Origin: JADKAC01 sp964492065
GTDB taxonomy: Bacteria; Bacteroidota; Bacteroidia; Chitinophagales; BACL12
Assembly (NCBI GenBank): GCA_964492065.1
Contig: CAZBHH010000020.1
Span: forward strand, 1 to 47,362
Direction: 5' to 3'
Length of the DNA stretch: 47,362 nt
The translations under genes were made by a program, and so were the position numbers. Positions 1 through 8,485 of the stretch are shown piece by piece. The notes below the pieces were generated by a model. It ran no database searches and was not told where the DNA came from. It saw nothing but the letters and a program-made list of their open reading frames with translations. The number at the start of each line of letters is the position of its first letter. The stretch's first letter is position 1.

Positions 1-1396
1 AGGATTTAAAGTGAATTCTCAACTGCACCTGCGGTTCACCGGCTAAAATATCCAGTTCATGGCGGGCGGTTTTCCATCCGCCGCCCGGGCCTTCCCATGC
101 CGGGAAATAAACAAATGTGACCGGATCGTAACCGAATGAATAACATCCGCCGGGCGTGTACCAGTTGTCACCGGTACCGATATCGCCCAAAGCCTGCCAG
201 GTAGCGCCGGCATCCAGCGAATATTCCAAGCGTGCGCCATCCCAAAATTCGTAAGTATCCCACCAGATATCAAACTCTACATAGGGTTGTTCTAAAGTGG
301 AGAAATCGAAACAGGGGCCGAGAACGTAGGAGTCTTCATTTAAATTGTAATAATCGTACAAACTGGTCGCCCAGGAGTTTTCGCTCGAAGGCGTAGTCGG
401 CGGCGCACCGCTGATTACCGGGCCATCGGGGTAACCGAGTTCCCAACTGCTGGAAACACCGCCGGCCAACCATCCGCTTTCACCGTCTTCGAAATCTTCG
501 ATATACGGGAAGGTGGTTATAACAGGTATTGATGTTAAGGTGATTTCATTTGCATTATTCAAGTCGCTTTCGTCTAAATCCCATGTAATCCAGGCTTCGA
601 CTAAATAATCACCGATATTAGAGAAATCGCCCGGAGTGGAAAACGTATATTCAATGGCTTCAAACGAGGCTATGTCGGCTCCGGTATAATCCTCAGTTAC
701 AGCCGGCAACAAGCCCAAAACCGGATCGGTTATTTGATAGGAAATGCTGAAATCATTGGCAGCATCGGTACCTACATTATACAATTCAACGGTAATATCA
801 TTAGTGGTGAGCCCGCAACCGGTGGCCAAACCGATAATATCGGTGAGCGCTAAATCATAAGGACCGGCAGCCGGGAAAATGATGGTATAGTCTTCCGCCT
901 CGCCGAATGAATAGGAGTTACAAGGGTCAACTTCTGCGAGCCCGGAGGGGTAGGCACACCGCACACGCATGCGGGTTTCACCCGGAAGGGCAGTGGCCGG
1001 CACAGTGAAGGTAATAGTGCCTGAAGCGCCGGCAGATAGACCAACGATTCCCAACAGCTCATCGGAATCAAATACCTCATCCTGGTTGTAGTCGATCCAT
1101 GCGGCATAAGTCTCGCCCCAACTCGGAGTGTTATACAATTCCATGGTGTATTCCAAAGCCGGGCTTAACACCGTTGAAAGAGAGGTATAATCTGAATAAC
1201 CGGTAATATCGGAAGTGGAGCCGCCTGTGGAGGTGTTTTCAATATCCTCTAAAATTACCCCATCGATATAATCGTCGTCATCAGTACCGGTAGTGTAAAT
1301 CGGTTCGCAATATTGCGCTTGCACCTGCCACGAGAGCAGCAGGGAGGCAAAAAGCATCATTACCGGAATTTTAAGTTTAGGTAAAAAATTGCTCAT
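1..1396 (-). CDS. Secreted GEVED-domain protein, 3' part missing (runs off window start)
   Basis: The reading frame starts at an ATG read from 1396 and stays open to the window edge (465 codons seen). Residues 1-27 form a signal peptide (basic start, hydrophobic core, cut near VQA-Q), so the protein is exported. Residues about 80-173 match the GEVED domain: an AAWIDYNQD block, a calcium-like DSDELL stretch and the closing GEAEDYTI motif that names the family. About 180-290 looks like a CARDB-type Ig-like repeat (asymmetric NDITVEL/VGTDAANDF pattern). From about 300 a DFEDGESGW start and many aromatic/Gly residues suggest a MAM/concanavalin-like jelly roll. Such Bacteroidota proteins are usually cell-surface or type IX-secreted and end in a sorting domain; that end is outside the window, so T9SS export is an inference. 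Substrate unknown. Confidence 0.85.
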   Translation of the reverse strand, partial: MSNFLPKLKIPVMMLFASLLLSWQVQAQYCEPIYTTGTDDDDYIDGVILEDIENTSTGGSTSDITGYSDYTSLSTVLSPALEYTMELYNTPSWGETYAAWIDYNQDEVFDSDELLGIVGLSAGASGTITFTVPATALPGETRMRVRCAYPSGLAEVDPCNSYSFGEAEDYTIIFPAAGPYDLALTDIIGLATGCGLTTNDITVELYNVGTDAANDFSISYQITDPVLGLLPAVTEDYTGADIASFEAIEYTFSTPGDFSNIGDYLVEAWITWDLDESDLNNANEITLTSIPVITTFPYIEDFEDGESGWLAGGVSSSWELGYPDGPVISGAPPTTPSSENSWATSLYDYYNLNEDSYVLGPCFDFSTLEQPYVEFDIWWDTYEFWDGARLEYSLDAGATWQALGDIGTGDNWYTPGGCYSFGYDPVTFVYFPAWEGPGGGWKTARHELDILAGEPQVQLRIHFKS

Positions 1397-1429
1397 AGTC
1401 TAAGTTGTTGAATGAATGAATTTATTCTG

Positions 1430-1461
1430 TAAAAGTAATCAACAGTATTTTAGTTTTACAA
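1430..1461 (-). promoter_or_regulatory. Bacteroidota-type promoter for the GEVED protein gene
   Basis: On the minus strand a TTG (complement of 1459-1461) is followed after 21 bp by TACTTTTA (complement of 1430-1437), close to the phylum's TTG-N17-23-TAnnTTTG pattern. It lies about 35 bp before the start codon at 1396. Only the last base of the -7 box departs from consensus. Confidence 0.5.
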
Positions 1462-1551
1462 TTTGGTAATTGTTCAGGCTCAAAAATTATTTTTTTTAAT
1501 GGGTAAAAATAAAACCACCAATTGTGGATTGTTTGTTAGTATTGTAGTTGA

Positions 1552-2928
1552 ATGGCACATACAATTTTAATAATAGACGACGATCCGACTTTTTGCCTGA
1601 TGCTGAAAAGTTTTCTATCGAAAAAAGGCATGAGTGTAACCACTTCATTTTCCGGTGAAGACGCATTGTCTAACATTGCAAATCACCGATACGATATCAT
1701 ACTCTCAGACTACAGGCTCCCCGATACGGATGGCATGGAAATACTGCAAAGAATCCGCAAACAATACTCGCATTTACCCGTGATAATCATGACTTCGTAT
1801 GCAGATATCCGCATTGCCGTGAAGGCGATTAAAAACGGGGCTTTCGAATATGTGACAAAGCCTGTAAATCCGGATGAGATTTGGCTGACAATTACCAATG
1901 CATTGGAAAAAAATAACGGCGCTGCCAAAGTGGAAAATAATTCGGGTAAACCAGAGGAATCAAAAAAAATCTCTTCGATGTTCCTGGAGGGGGTGAGTAT
2001 TCAGGCGCAAAAACTATTGGAATTAATTGATATTGTTGCCCCTACCAATATTTCGGTAATCATACAAGGCGAAAGCGGAACAGGTAAGGAATTTATTGCC
2101 AAGCGCATTCATGAAAAGAGTAATCGAAGGAATAAACCCTTTGTGTCCATTGATTGCGGTGCATTGTCCAAGGAACTTGCAGCCAGTGAATTGTTTGGCC
2201 ATATAAAAGGATCATTTACGGGGGCTATTGCCGATAAAACCGGTCAATTCGTCTCCGCAGATAAGGGCACATTGTTTTTAGATGAAATCGGCAATTTATC
2301 CTATGAAGTCCAGGTGCAATTATTAAGGGCGATTCAGGAGCGCAAGATCCGCAAAATAGGCAGTAATAACGATACGGAAGTGGATGTGCGCCTGTTGGTA
2401 GCCACCAATGAAGACCTGGTCGAAGCCGTGAGAAAAGGCGATTTCCGCGAGGACTTATATCACAGGTTGAACGAATTTAAAATACTTGTACCTCCACTGA
2501 GAGAGCGCCCGGAAGATATTGCCTTTTTTGCAAAACATTTTCTGGAAATTTCAAATAAAGAACTCGGTAAAAACATTGCAAATTTCAGTGAAGATGTAAT
2601 TGAAATTTTTAAGCGTTACAGTTGGCCCGGGAATTTCCGGGAGTTGCGCAATATTATCCGAAGAGCTAATTTGCTCACCCGGGGAAATGTGATTCCCATT
2701 GGCGTATTGCCATCTGAAATCATGCACGAGACAGCGCCGCCAATTCCCGCTAAGAGCACGGCGGTAAATACGGATTTAAAAGCAATTGCCGAACGCACCG
2801 AAAAGGAAATGATTCTCAAAACACTGGAGAGCGTAAATTACAACAAAAGCAAAGCGGCTTTATTGCTGAATATCGACCGGAAGACATTGTACAATAAAAT
2901 TAAACTGTACAATATCCACCTGGATTAA
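1552..2928 (+). CDS. Sigma54-dependent response regulator (NtrC/AtoC family)
   Basis: A 458-residue transcription activator with the classical three-part layout. The receiver domain (1-120) has the acidic pocket D10/D11, phospho-acceptor D53, T81 and K103. The AAA+ domain (about 140-375) has Walker A GESGTGKE at 173-180, the sigma54-contacting loop GSFTGA at 220-225 (usual form GAFTGA), Walker B LFLDEI at 241-246 and the arginine-finger region FREDLYHRL at 298-306. A Fis-type helix-turn-helix closes the protein (about 415-455, NKSKAALLLNIDRKTLYNK). The GAFTGA loop and AAA+ motifs imply sigma54-RNA polymerase activation. The gene converges on a hybrid kinase gene with 6 bp between stops, the most likely source of its phosphate. 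Full length, no damage seen. Which promoters it serves cannot be told from here. Confidence 0.95.
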   Translation: MAHTILIIDDDPTFCLMLKSFLSKKGMSVTTSFSGEDALSNIANHRYDIILSDYRLPDTDGMEILQRIRKQYSHLPVIIMTSYADIRIAVKAIKNGAFEYVTKPVNPDEIWLTITNALEKNNGAAKVENNSGKPEESKKISSMFLEGVSIQAQKLLELIDIVAPTNISVIIQGESGTGKEFIAKRIHEKSNRRNKPFVSIDCGALSKELAASELFGHIKGSFTGAIADKTGQFVSADKGTLFLDEIGNLSYEVQVQLLRAIQERKIRKIGSNNDTEVDVRLLVATNEDLVEAVRKGDFREDLYHRLNEFKILVPPLRERPEDIAFFAKHFLEISNKELGKNIANFSEDVIEIFKRYSWPGNFRELRNIIRRANLLTRGNVIPIGVLPSEIMHETAPPIPAKSTAVNTDLKAIAERTEKEMILKTLESVNYNKSKAALLLNIDRKTLYNKIKLYNIHLD

Positions 2929-2934
2929 CTTGCC

Positions 2935-5493
2935 TTATGCCACAACCTTGTGCAAAGCGGAATATTCCAATTCCAGTTGATCAAAAGCAATTTTAGAAAT
3001 ATCGAGTAATTGAACCATCAGCGCTTCCATTTTGCCGGGGTCTAAATCGCGGGTGCGCTCTAAAAATTTAAGTATCGATACGGCATCCTCAATTTTAAAA
3101 TGACTAAACGCCGGTATCATTTTATGCGCTATTGAATTTACGCCATCCACATCACCGGAAATATAAAAATTATACAGTGCGGCAATATTCATTTTATGTT
3201 CATCTATAAACGACCTGATAATCTCGCAGATGATATCGGTATCGTTATTTGTAAATTGCTGAATTTCGCCAAGTGAATACACTTTTCCTGTGACCTCAAC
3301 GACAGGAGATGTATCGCTTTCCGGCCCGGAGGTTTCCAGCGCAGCGGTTTGACACCATTTCGAAATACAGTGAATTAATGCCTGCTCTGAATAGGGTTTT
3401 AACAACAGGTCGTCAAAATGGAATTCCGACTGCAACAATGCTTTGTTCGCCATCGCATCGGCTGTTAATGCAATGCATGGGAACGACTTTAACCCCTCTG
3501 CCCGCAATGTTGATACAAAGGCGTATCCATCCATGACGGGCATATGTAAATCAATGAACCCGATGGAATACACCCGATCTTTCACAGCGTCCATTGCATC
3601 TGATGCCGCATGGAATGCATCCACCCGGATATCGTATTTATTTAAAATTGTTTTGGCGAGCTGCAGATTCAGTTTTTCATCATCAATTATCAATACGCGG
3701 ATTCCCTGCGCTATGCTCAGCGGGGTATTATCATTTTTATTTTTTTCTTCTATTTCTTTTTTGGAGGCCACCGGATAAGTGAGTTGAAATGTGAATATCG
3801 AACCCTTACCGGTTTCACTCTGTACGTCGATGGTGCCCTTTTGAATTTCGACTAATTTTTTTGAAATGGATAACCCCAAACCGGTGCCGCCAAACTTACG
3901 TGCCGTGCCCGCTTCCGCCTGGCTGAATTCGTCAAATATTTCTTTGAGCTTATTGGCGGGAATGCCGATTCCGGTGTCGGACACTTGTACTTTAAAATCG
4001 GCAAAGCGCTCTCTTACGTGGGTATCGCAGATGATTTCCACCTTGCCGGTATCTGTGAATTTAATGGCATTGCTCACCAGGTTGAGAATTATCTGCTTCA
4101 GCCGGAACGGGTCGCCTTTTACCACGATACCCGCATTTTCATCCACCCGTTTCAGGAAGTCAATTTGTTTGGTATTCGCCTCCAGCCGCATTAAACCGTA
4201 CACCTCATCAATTATTCTTTCCACCGAGAACATTTCCGTTTGCAGGTTGATTTTCCCGGCTTCGATTTTTGATACATCGAGGATATCGTTTACGATATGC
4301 AGTAAATGTTCTGAAGCCGACTGCAGGGATCTTACCGACTCCCGCTGAGATGGTGGAGCATCAGAAGTATTCAGTATTTCGGTAAAGCCTAAAATTGCAT
4401 TGAGCGGTGTGCGGATTTCATGGCTCATATTGGCCAGGAATTGCTCTTTTGCCTTAGCCGATAACTCGGCCTGCTGCTTTGCGAGCAACAATTGGTTTTT
4501 ATACCTGATATTGACGTTGATGTCCTTGAAGATTACCAGCATTAACACAATACCGATGATGAAGAAAATGAAATTGAGTATGAAAATCTGTTTTGAGGAC
4601 CGGCTGGCGGTAGTCTGCGCCGCCTGTTTTTCAATATTCAGCGATTCCAGGTAATCATTTTGTATATGCTCCAACAGCCCCGTGATTTTACTCATGATCA
4701 GGCGGTCGCTGGCCATTATCTCCAGTTCTTGTCGGGTGAGTTGCGCATTGTAATTTTTCTCTTCCTTATTAATTTCCGATAGGATTTCGTACACCGTTTC
4801 GGGGTCAATTGAGATATTGGGGTCCAGGATATAATTGCTTTGGCTGGCGCTTTCCTCTACGGTGTCTGTTTGCAGTACGATAGCCGGCGGGCGGGGAGTC
4901 CTTTCCTTGTCTTTATTGGAGAACAGGTTTCTCAATTTCTTTTTCTCTTTATCGTAATTTTTAATTGCATCTGCCGTAGAACTCGCTTTAAGGCCGGGTT
5001 CCGCGGTTTTTACAACCGGTTCTGGTGTGATAATCGCCGTATCCTGCAATTTGCTCGCAATATTTTTCATGGTCATGTCGGCGATGGACTGATATTCCGG
5101 CAGGTTCTTCAATTCCACAAGTGCGTACATCAAATCCGCCTTTGTCTGCAACATATTTTTCAATTCGTTTACCGACTCCAGGATATTATTGGCATCCGAA
5201 CTGAAAATGCGCACAATGGAATCCAGGTTGGTATTGACCTCGTCCATATGCAACAAGTAATTTTTTAATGCCGTTTCGGACTCCGTCATGCTGTAACTGC
5301 GCATATCCTTGTCGCCCTCTGACAACAGGCGGATGATGTTGCTGAAAATCAGTGCGGAGTTATTGGGCGTTGCAAGGGAATACACCGATTTCTCCAATAC
5401 ATTAAAACTGCGGTAGCTGAAATAAAACGCTACGGCAATAGATGCCGCACTCAGGAAAAAGGCAATCAGCAGTTTAATTTTTATATTTTTCAT
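2935..5493 (-). CDS. Hybrid sensor histidine kinase with receiver and Hpt domains
   Basis: An 852-residue membrane kinase. TM1 spans about 7-27 and TM2 about 303-322, enclosing a helical, non-recognised sensor of about 275 residues with a Lys/Pro-rich insert (about 155-215). Then come HisKA with phospho-acceptor H358 (NMSHEIRTPLNA), HATPase with N box 471-479, G1 DTGIG 506-510 and G2 GGTGLGL 535-541, a receiver (about 597-713) with D648 and K699, and a C-terminal Hpt domain with H790 in AHKMIPAF. All phosphotransfer residues are present, so a His358-Asp648-His790-Asp relay is possible inside this one protein plus an outside regulator. The facing sigma54-type regulator (D53), whose stop is 6 bp away, is the natural last partner; this pairing is inferred from position. 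Signal unknown. Confidence 0.93.
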   Translation of the reverse strand: MKNIKIKLLIAFFLSAASIAVAFYFSYRSFNVLEKSVYSLATPNNSALIFSNIIRLLSEGDKDMRSYSMTESETALKNYLLHMDEVNTNLDSIVRIFSSDANNILESVNELKNMLQTKADLMYALVELKNLPEYQSIADMTMKNIASKLQDTAIITPEPVVKTAEPGLKASSTADAIKNYDKEKKKLRNLFSNKDKERTPRPPAIVLQTDTVEESASQSNYILDPNISIDPETVYEILSEINKEEKNYNAQLTRQELEIMASDRLIMSKITGLLEHIQNDYLESLNIEKQAAQTTASRSSKQIFILNFIFFIIGIVLMLVIFKDINVNIRYKNQLLLAKQQAELSAKAKEQFLANMSHEIRTPLNAILGFTEILNTSDAPPSQRESVRSLQSASEHLLHIVNDILDVSKIEAGKINLQTEMFSVERIIDEVYGLMRLEANTKQIDFLKRVDENAGIVVKGDPFRLKQIILNLVSNAIKFTDTGKVEIICDTHVRERFADFKVQVSDTGIGIPANKLKEIFDEFSQAEAGTARKFGGTGLGLSISKKLVEIQKGTIDVQSETGKGSIFTFQLTYPVASKKEIEEKNKNDNTPLSIAQGIRVLIIDDEKLNLQLAKTILNKYDIRVDAFHAASDAMDAVKDRVYSIGFIDLHMPVMDGYAFVSTLRAEGLKSFPCIALTADAMANKALLQSEFHFDDLLLKPYSEQALIHCISKWCQTAALETSGPESDTSPVVEVTGKVYSLGEIQQFTNNDTDIICEIIRSFIDEHKMNIAALYNFYISGDVDGVNSIAHKMIPAFSHFKIEDAVSILKFLERTRDLDPGKMEALMVQLLDISKIAFDQLELEYSALHKVVA

Positions 5494-5612
5494 TCCTCGT
5501 CTTTATATCCCCAACCCACCATTTACAAAACTTTTACAAAAATTAATATATTCCAATTTTAAGATATTGTTAGCATTTTTGCCATTGTATCTAAGCCAGG
5601 CATATAAAATTA

Positions 5613-7040
5613 ATGATTAAGAACCTAACCATTCGAACAAAAGTTTTTTTAACCGGTATATTGTGTCTGGCATTCACAAATTCGGCCTGGGCGCATGTTA
5701 AATGGTTTACGGATGGCAGTTATGCCGACAGGCCTCTGACGATTGGGGAGATTACCACCCCGGTATTTTGGTCAATTTTTGCACTCTGTGTACTGGTTAT
5801 TTCGGCGGGTGTGCTGCTGGATTACCTGTTAACCCGTGCGCCAAAATACATTCAAATTAACAATTGGCTGGTAAAGCGCAAAACCTACAGCCCCCTGGTA
5901 ATGCGGGTGGCCGCCGCCATGCTGTTCATCCTCTCCTGGCAGTCTAATGCCATGCTGGCTCCAACTTTGCTGGTGCCCACAAATTTTGTTTGGGTGGCGT
6001 GGATGCAATTTATTCTCGCCTTCTTACTGTTGTTTGAAAAAACGGTGCCCATAGCCGGTCTTGGCTGTATGGCGTTGTATGTCATCGGCAATTTTATTTT
6101 CCACCCCTTTCACATGTTGGATTACTCCCTGTTTCTCGGGGTGGGGGCGTACCTGCTCACCTGTTATCACCCAAAGGAAAAAATAAGATCGGTGGGTTTG
6201 ACCATGCTTTATATTACTCTGGGTTTTGCACTGTGTTGGGTGGCGCTGGAAAAATTTGTTTATAAGGACTGGTCCTTGTATTTGCTGAAGGAACACCCAC
6301 AACTGGCAATGGGCCTGAATTACGACTTCTTTATTATCTCGGCCGCCTTTGTCGAATTTGGTTTGGGATATTTGTTGTTAGTCAACTTATTACAGCGACC
6401 GCTGGCTGTGCTGATTACAATTGTGTTTTTCCTGACCACCACCGTCTTCGGAAAAATCGAAGTAATCGGCCATACCATCATTCACGCTTCGCTTATTGTC
6501 TTTTTATTGGAAGGTCCGTCTCCTTTCTATCACCGGTTAACCAAGTGGTTAAAATCTATTGGGAAACGCATCTTAGTGAATGCGCTATTTTTCATCGGTT
6601 TTTTCTTTCTGCTGCTGTATGCCTATTACCAAATGGCAGACAATAAATACCACAATAAACAGGACTTTTTGTCCAATAAACCGGAACATGCGCATGCGCA
6701 AATTGATTTGGCCGGAAATCCCATTCAGGAATTGCCGAGTATCTCGATGGAAATTTTCAAGGATAAAATGGGAGGATACAACCTGCACTTTATTTTGCAC
6801 AATTTTAAGTTTACACCGGAAAACGTAAATAAAAATACCCTGTACAATGAAGGTCATGCCCACCTGCATATCAATGGCGAAAAAGTAGGGCGCATATACG
6901 GCGAGTGGTACTACCTGGGAGCCCTGCCGCCCGGTACTTATGAAATCACGGTTACCCTGAACAGCAATAATCACGACGATTTTGTAATCCGCGGCGTGCC
7001 GATTGAAGACTCCAAGACCATTGTAGTTCCGCACATGTAA
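5613..7040 (+). CDS. His-rich polytopic membrane protein, DoxX-like core, unknown function
   Basis: The 475-residue product begins with a signal peptide (1-27, cut at AWA-H) so that the mature protein starts HVKWF. About ten membrane segments follow (near 51-71, 95-113, 122-140, 146-164, 168-184, 195-213, 236-258, 262-281, 284-300, 319-339). The middle part, with the GHTIIHASLIVFLLEG stretch, recalls DoxX-like proteins. The last 130 residues form a soluble, beta-rich domain with GHAHLHINGEKVGRIYG (414-430) and LPPGTYEITVTLN, a pattern I associate with small exported proteins of unknown function. Histidines are unusually placed (H28, H164, H167, H287, H291, H359, H361, H415, H417, H419, H454), which would suit metal binding, but that is inference. 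It stands alone between a divergent kinase and a separate promoter. Confidence 0.7.
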   Translation: MIKNLTIRTKVFLTGILCLAFTNSAWAHVKWFTDGSYADRPLTIGEITTPVFWSIFALCVLVISAGVLLDYLLTRAPKYIQINNWLVKRKTYSPLVMRVAAAMLFILSWQSNAMLAPTLLVPTNFVWVAWMQFILAFLLLFEKTVPIAGLGCMALYVIGNFIFHPFHMLDYSLFLGVGAYLLTCYHPKEKIRSVGLTMLYITLGFALCWVALEKFVYKDWSLYLLKEHPQLAMGLNYDFFIISAAFVEFGLGYLLLVNLLQRPLAVLITIVFFLTTTVFGKIEVIGHTIIHASLIVFLLEGPSPFYHRLTKWLKSIGKRILVNALFFIGFFFLLLYAYYQMADNKYHNKQDFLSNKPEHAHAQIDLAGNPIQELPSISMEIFKDKMGGYNLHFILHNFKFTPENVNKNTLYNEGHAHLHINGEKVGRIYGEWYYLGALPPGTYEITVTLNSNNHDDFVIRGVPIEDSKTIVVPHM

Positions 7041-7067
7041 TTCGGGGAATGCTGTCTATTGTTTTAC

Positions 7068-7075
7068 TACATTTG
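7068..7075 (+). promoter_or_regulatory. -7 box (TAnnTTTG) before the LutA-like gene
   Basis: TACATTTG is a perfect match to the Bacteroidota -7 consensus and ends 13 bp before the start codon at 7089. No TTG lies at the usual -33 distance, so only half of the pattern is present. Confidence 0.45.
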
Positions 7076-7088
7076 TAGCTGTTAATTT

Positions 7089-7814
7089 ATGGATGTAGAA
7101 ATATTTATTCCCTGTTTTATCGATCAATTATTTCCTGAAACGGGATTTAATATGGTGAAGGTTTTGGAAAAAGCCGGCTGTACCGTGCATTATAATCCCG
7201 AACAAACCTGCTGTGGCCAACCGGCATTCAATGCGGGCCAATGGAAGGAAATGGATGAAGTGGGCAAAAAATTTATTAAAGATTTCTCGGCCAATGAAAG
7301 AGTAGTCGTTGCGCCTTCGGGTTCCTGCGTGGGATTTGTCCGCAATTTTTACGGCGAACTATACGAAAACGGACCGTTTCACAATTATTACAAGCAATTG
7401 CGCAAAAACCTGTTTGAATTCAGCGAATTCATGGTGGATGTGCTAAAAGTGGAAGATATCGGCGGGAAACTGGATGCGAGAGTAACCTATCACGATGCCT
7501 GTTCCGCACTGCGAGAATGCAAAATTAAATCCGCTCCCCGCCAATTGGTTAAAAACATCCGCGGTGTGGAATTAATCGAAATGGATTTGGTAGAAACCTG
7601 TTGCGGATTTGGGGGCACCTTTGCCGTCAAATACGAACCGATAAGTACGAGTATGGCCGATCTTAAAATCGAAAAGGCATTAGAAACGGGTGCGGAATAT
7701 ATCGTTTCAACCGACTACTCCTGCCTGATGCACCTGAAGGCATATATCGATAAACAAAAATTGTCCATTAAGGTAATGCACCTGGCCGATCTGCTTGCAA
7801 AAAGTTTGAACTAA
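7089..7814 (+). CDS. LutA/LldE-like (Fe-S)-binding protein, lone subunit
   Basis: A 241-residue cytosolic protein made of two CCG (cysteine-rich, heterodisulfide-reductase-D type) domains. The first has C9, C41-C42-G43 and C80; the second has C138, C171-C172-G173 and C212. The length and the spacing IPCFIDQLFPETGF...TCCGQPAFN and ETCCGFGGTFAVKY match LutA/LldE/YkgE, the small subunit of the LutABC L-lactate oxidation complex. LutB and LutC are not in the neighbourhood; instead cysH follows after only 2 bp. It may therefore act with distant LutBC genes or serve another electron-transfer or thiol/disulfide reaction; the family identity is firm, the pathway is not. First gene of the plus-strand run to 13529. 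Confidence 0.85.
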   Translation: MDVEIFIPCFIDQLFPETGFNMVKVLEKAGCTVHYNPEQTCCGQPAFNAGQWKEMDEVGKKFIKDFSANERVVVAPSGSCVGFVRNFYGELYENGPFHNYYKQLRKNLFEFSEFMVDVLKVEDIGGKLDARVTYHDACSALRECKIKSAPRQLVKNIRGVELIEMDLVETCCGFGGTFAVKYEPISTSMADLKIEKALETGAEYIVSTDYSCLMHLKAYIDKQKLSIKVMHLADLLAKSLN

Positions 7815-7816
7815 TT

Positions 7817-8485
7817 ATGGCGACGTTTCCGGAAATTGAAAAACAAATACGCAGTTACCAGGCACGGGGCTTGTCTCTGTTTACCAGTTCTTCGTTTCAG
7901 ACACACAGCACGGTATTATTGCATATCCTCAGCCGTATCGACAAGTCAATTCCCGTTTATTTTTTAAATACCGGGTTCCATTTCCCCGAGACTATTACCT
8001 ATAAGCAAGAAATTGCCGCATTATTCGGATTACAGGTGACAGATTTATTTTCGTCAACACCCAAATCCATGCAATTGAACCGGGAAGGTCGTTTTTTATT
8101 TACATCGGATCCCGACTATTGTTGTTATCTCAACAAGATACAACCGATGGAGCCCCTGTTGGAGAGTAATGATATCTGGATCAATGGCGTTCGTGCCGAT
8201 CAAAATGCAAACCGGGCCACTTTTGAAACAGAGCAGAAAACAAATAAAAAAGCGCTGCGCTACCACCCGATGCTCGACTGGACGAGCAAGATGATATTCG
8301 ACTACATCCGCGAGTACGATATCCCGAAACATCCCCTGGATGCGAAAGGTTATATCAGTATCGGATGTGAACCCTGTACCCGCAAAATCGATGTGAATCA
8401 ATTACAAGATGAACGGTCTGCTCGCTGGTTCGGCATGAACAAAACGGAGTGCGGACTGCACACTGAACTAATAAAGGAAAAATGA
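7817..8485 (+). CDS. cysH: Adenylyl-sulfate (APS) reductase-type CysH
   Basis: A 222-residue member of the PAPS/APS reductase family (adenine-nucleotide alpha-hydrolase fold), which reduces activated sulfate to sulfite. The region VYFLNTGFHFPET (47-59) and WINGVRADQN (121-130) are family signatures. The cysteine pair C102-C103 together with C184 and C187 (GCEPC) is the [4Fe-4S] ligand set that marks the APS-using bacterial/plant branch; C212 in ECGLH is the catalytic cysteine that carries the thiosulfonate. All are present. CysD/CysN sulfurylase genes and a sulfite reductase are not in the window. It follows the LutA-like gene by 2 bp and its stop overlaps the next start (ATGA), so it is probably co-transcribed. 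Confidence 0.92.
   Translation: MATFPEIEKQIRSYQARGLSLFTSSSFQTHSTVLLHILSRIDKSIPVYFLNTGFHFPETITYKQEIAALFGLQVTDLFSSTPKSMQLNREGRFLFTSDPDYCCYLNKIQPMEPLLESNDIWINGVRADQNANRATFETEQKTNKKALRYHPMLDWTSKMIFDYIREYDIPKHPLDAKGYISIGCEPCTRKIDVNQLQDERSARWFGMNKTECGLHTELIKEK

Noticed and set aside
1519..1551. Sigma54 (-24/-12) promoter near the response regulator
   Set aside because: TGGCAC occurs at the start codon, but no GC doublet lies at the required distance; likewise elsewhere no GG-N10-GC pair fits.
3866..4348. 160-codon plus-strand frame opposite the hybrid kinase
   Set aside because: Opposite the HATPase region of an intact kinase; translation shows no domain.
7817..8485. Reading CysH as a PAPS reductase or as an antiphage sulfurtransferase-like enzyme
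   Set aside because: The CC...CxxC cluster ligands plus ECGLH cysteine indicate the APS-reductase branch, and no partner phage-defence genes are near.
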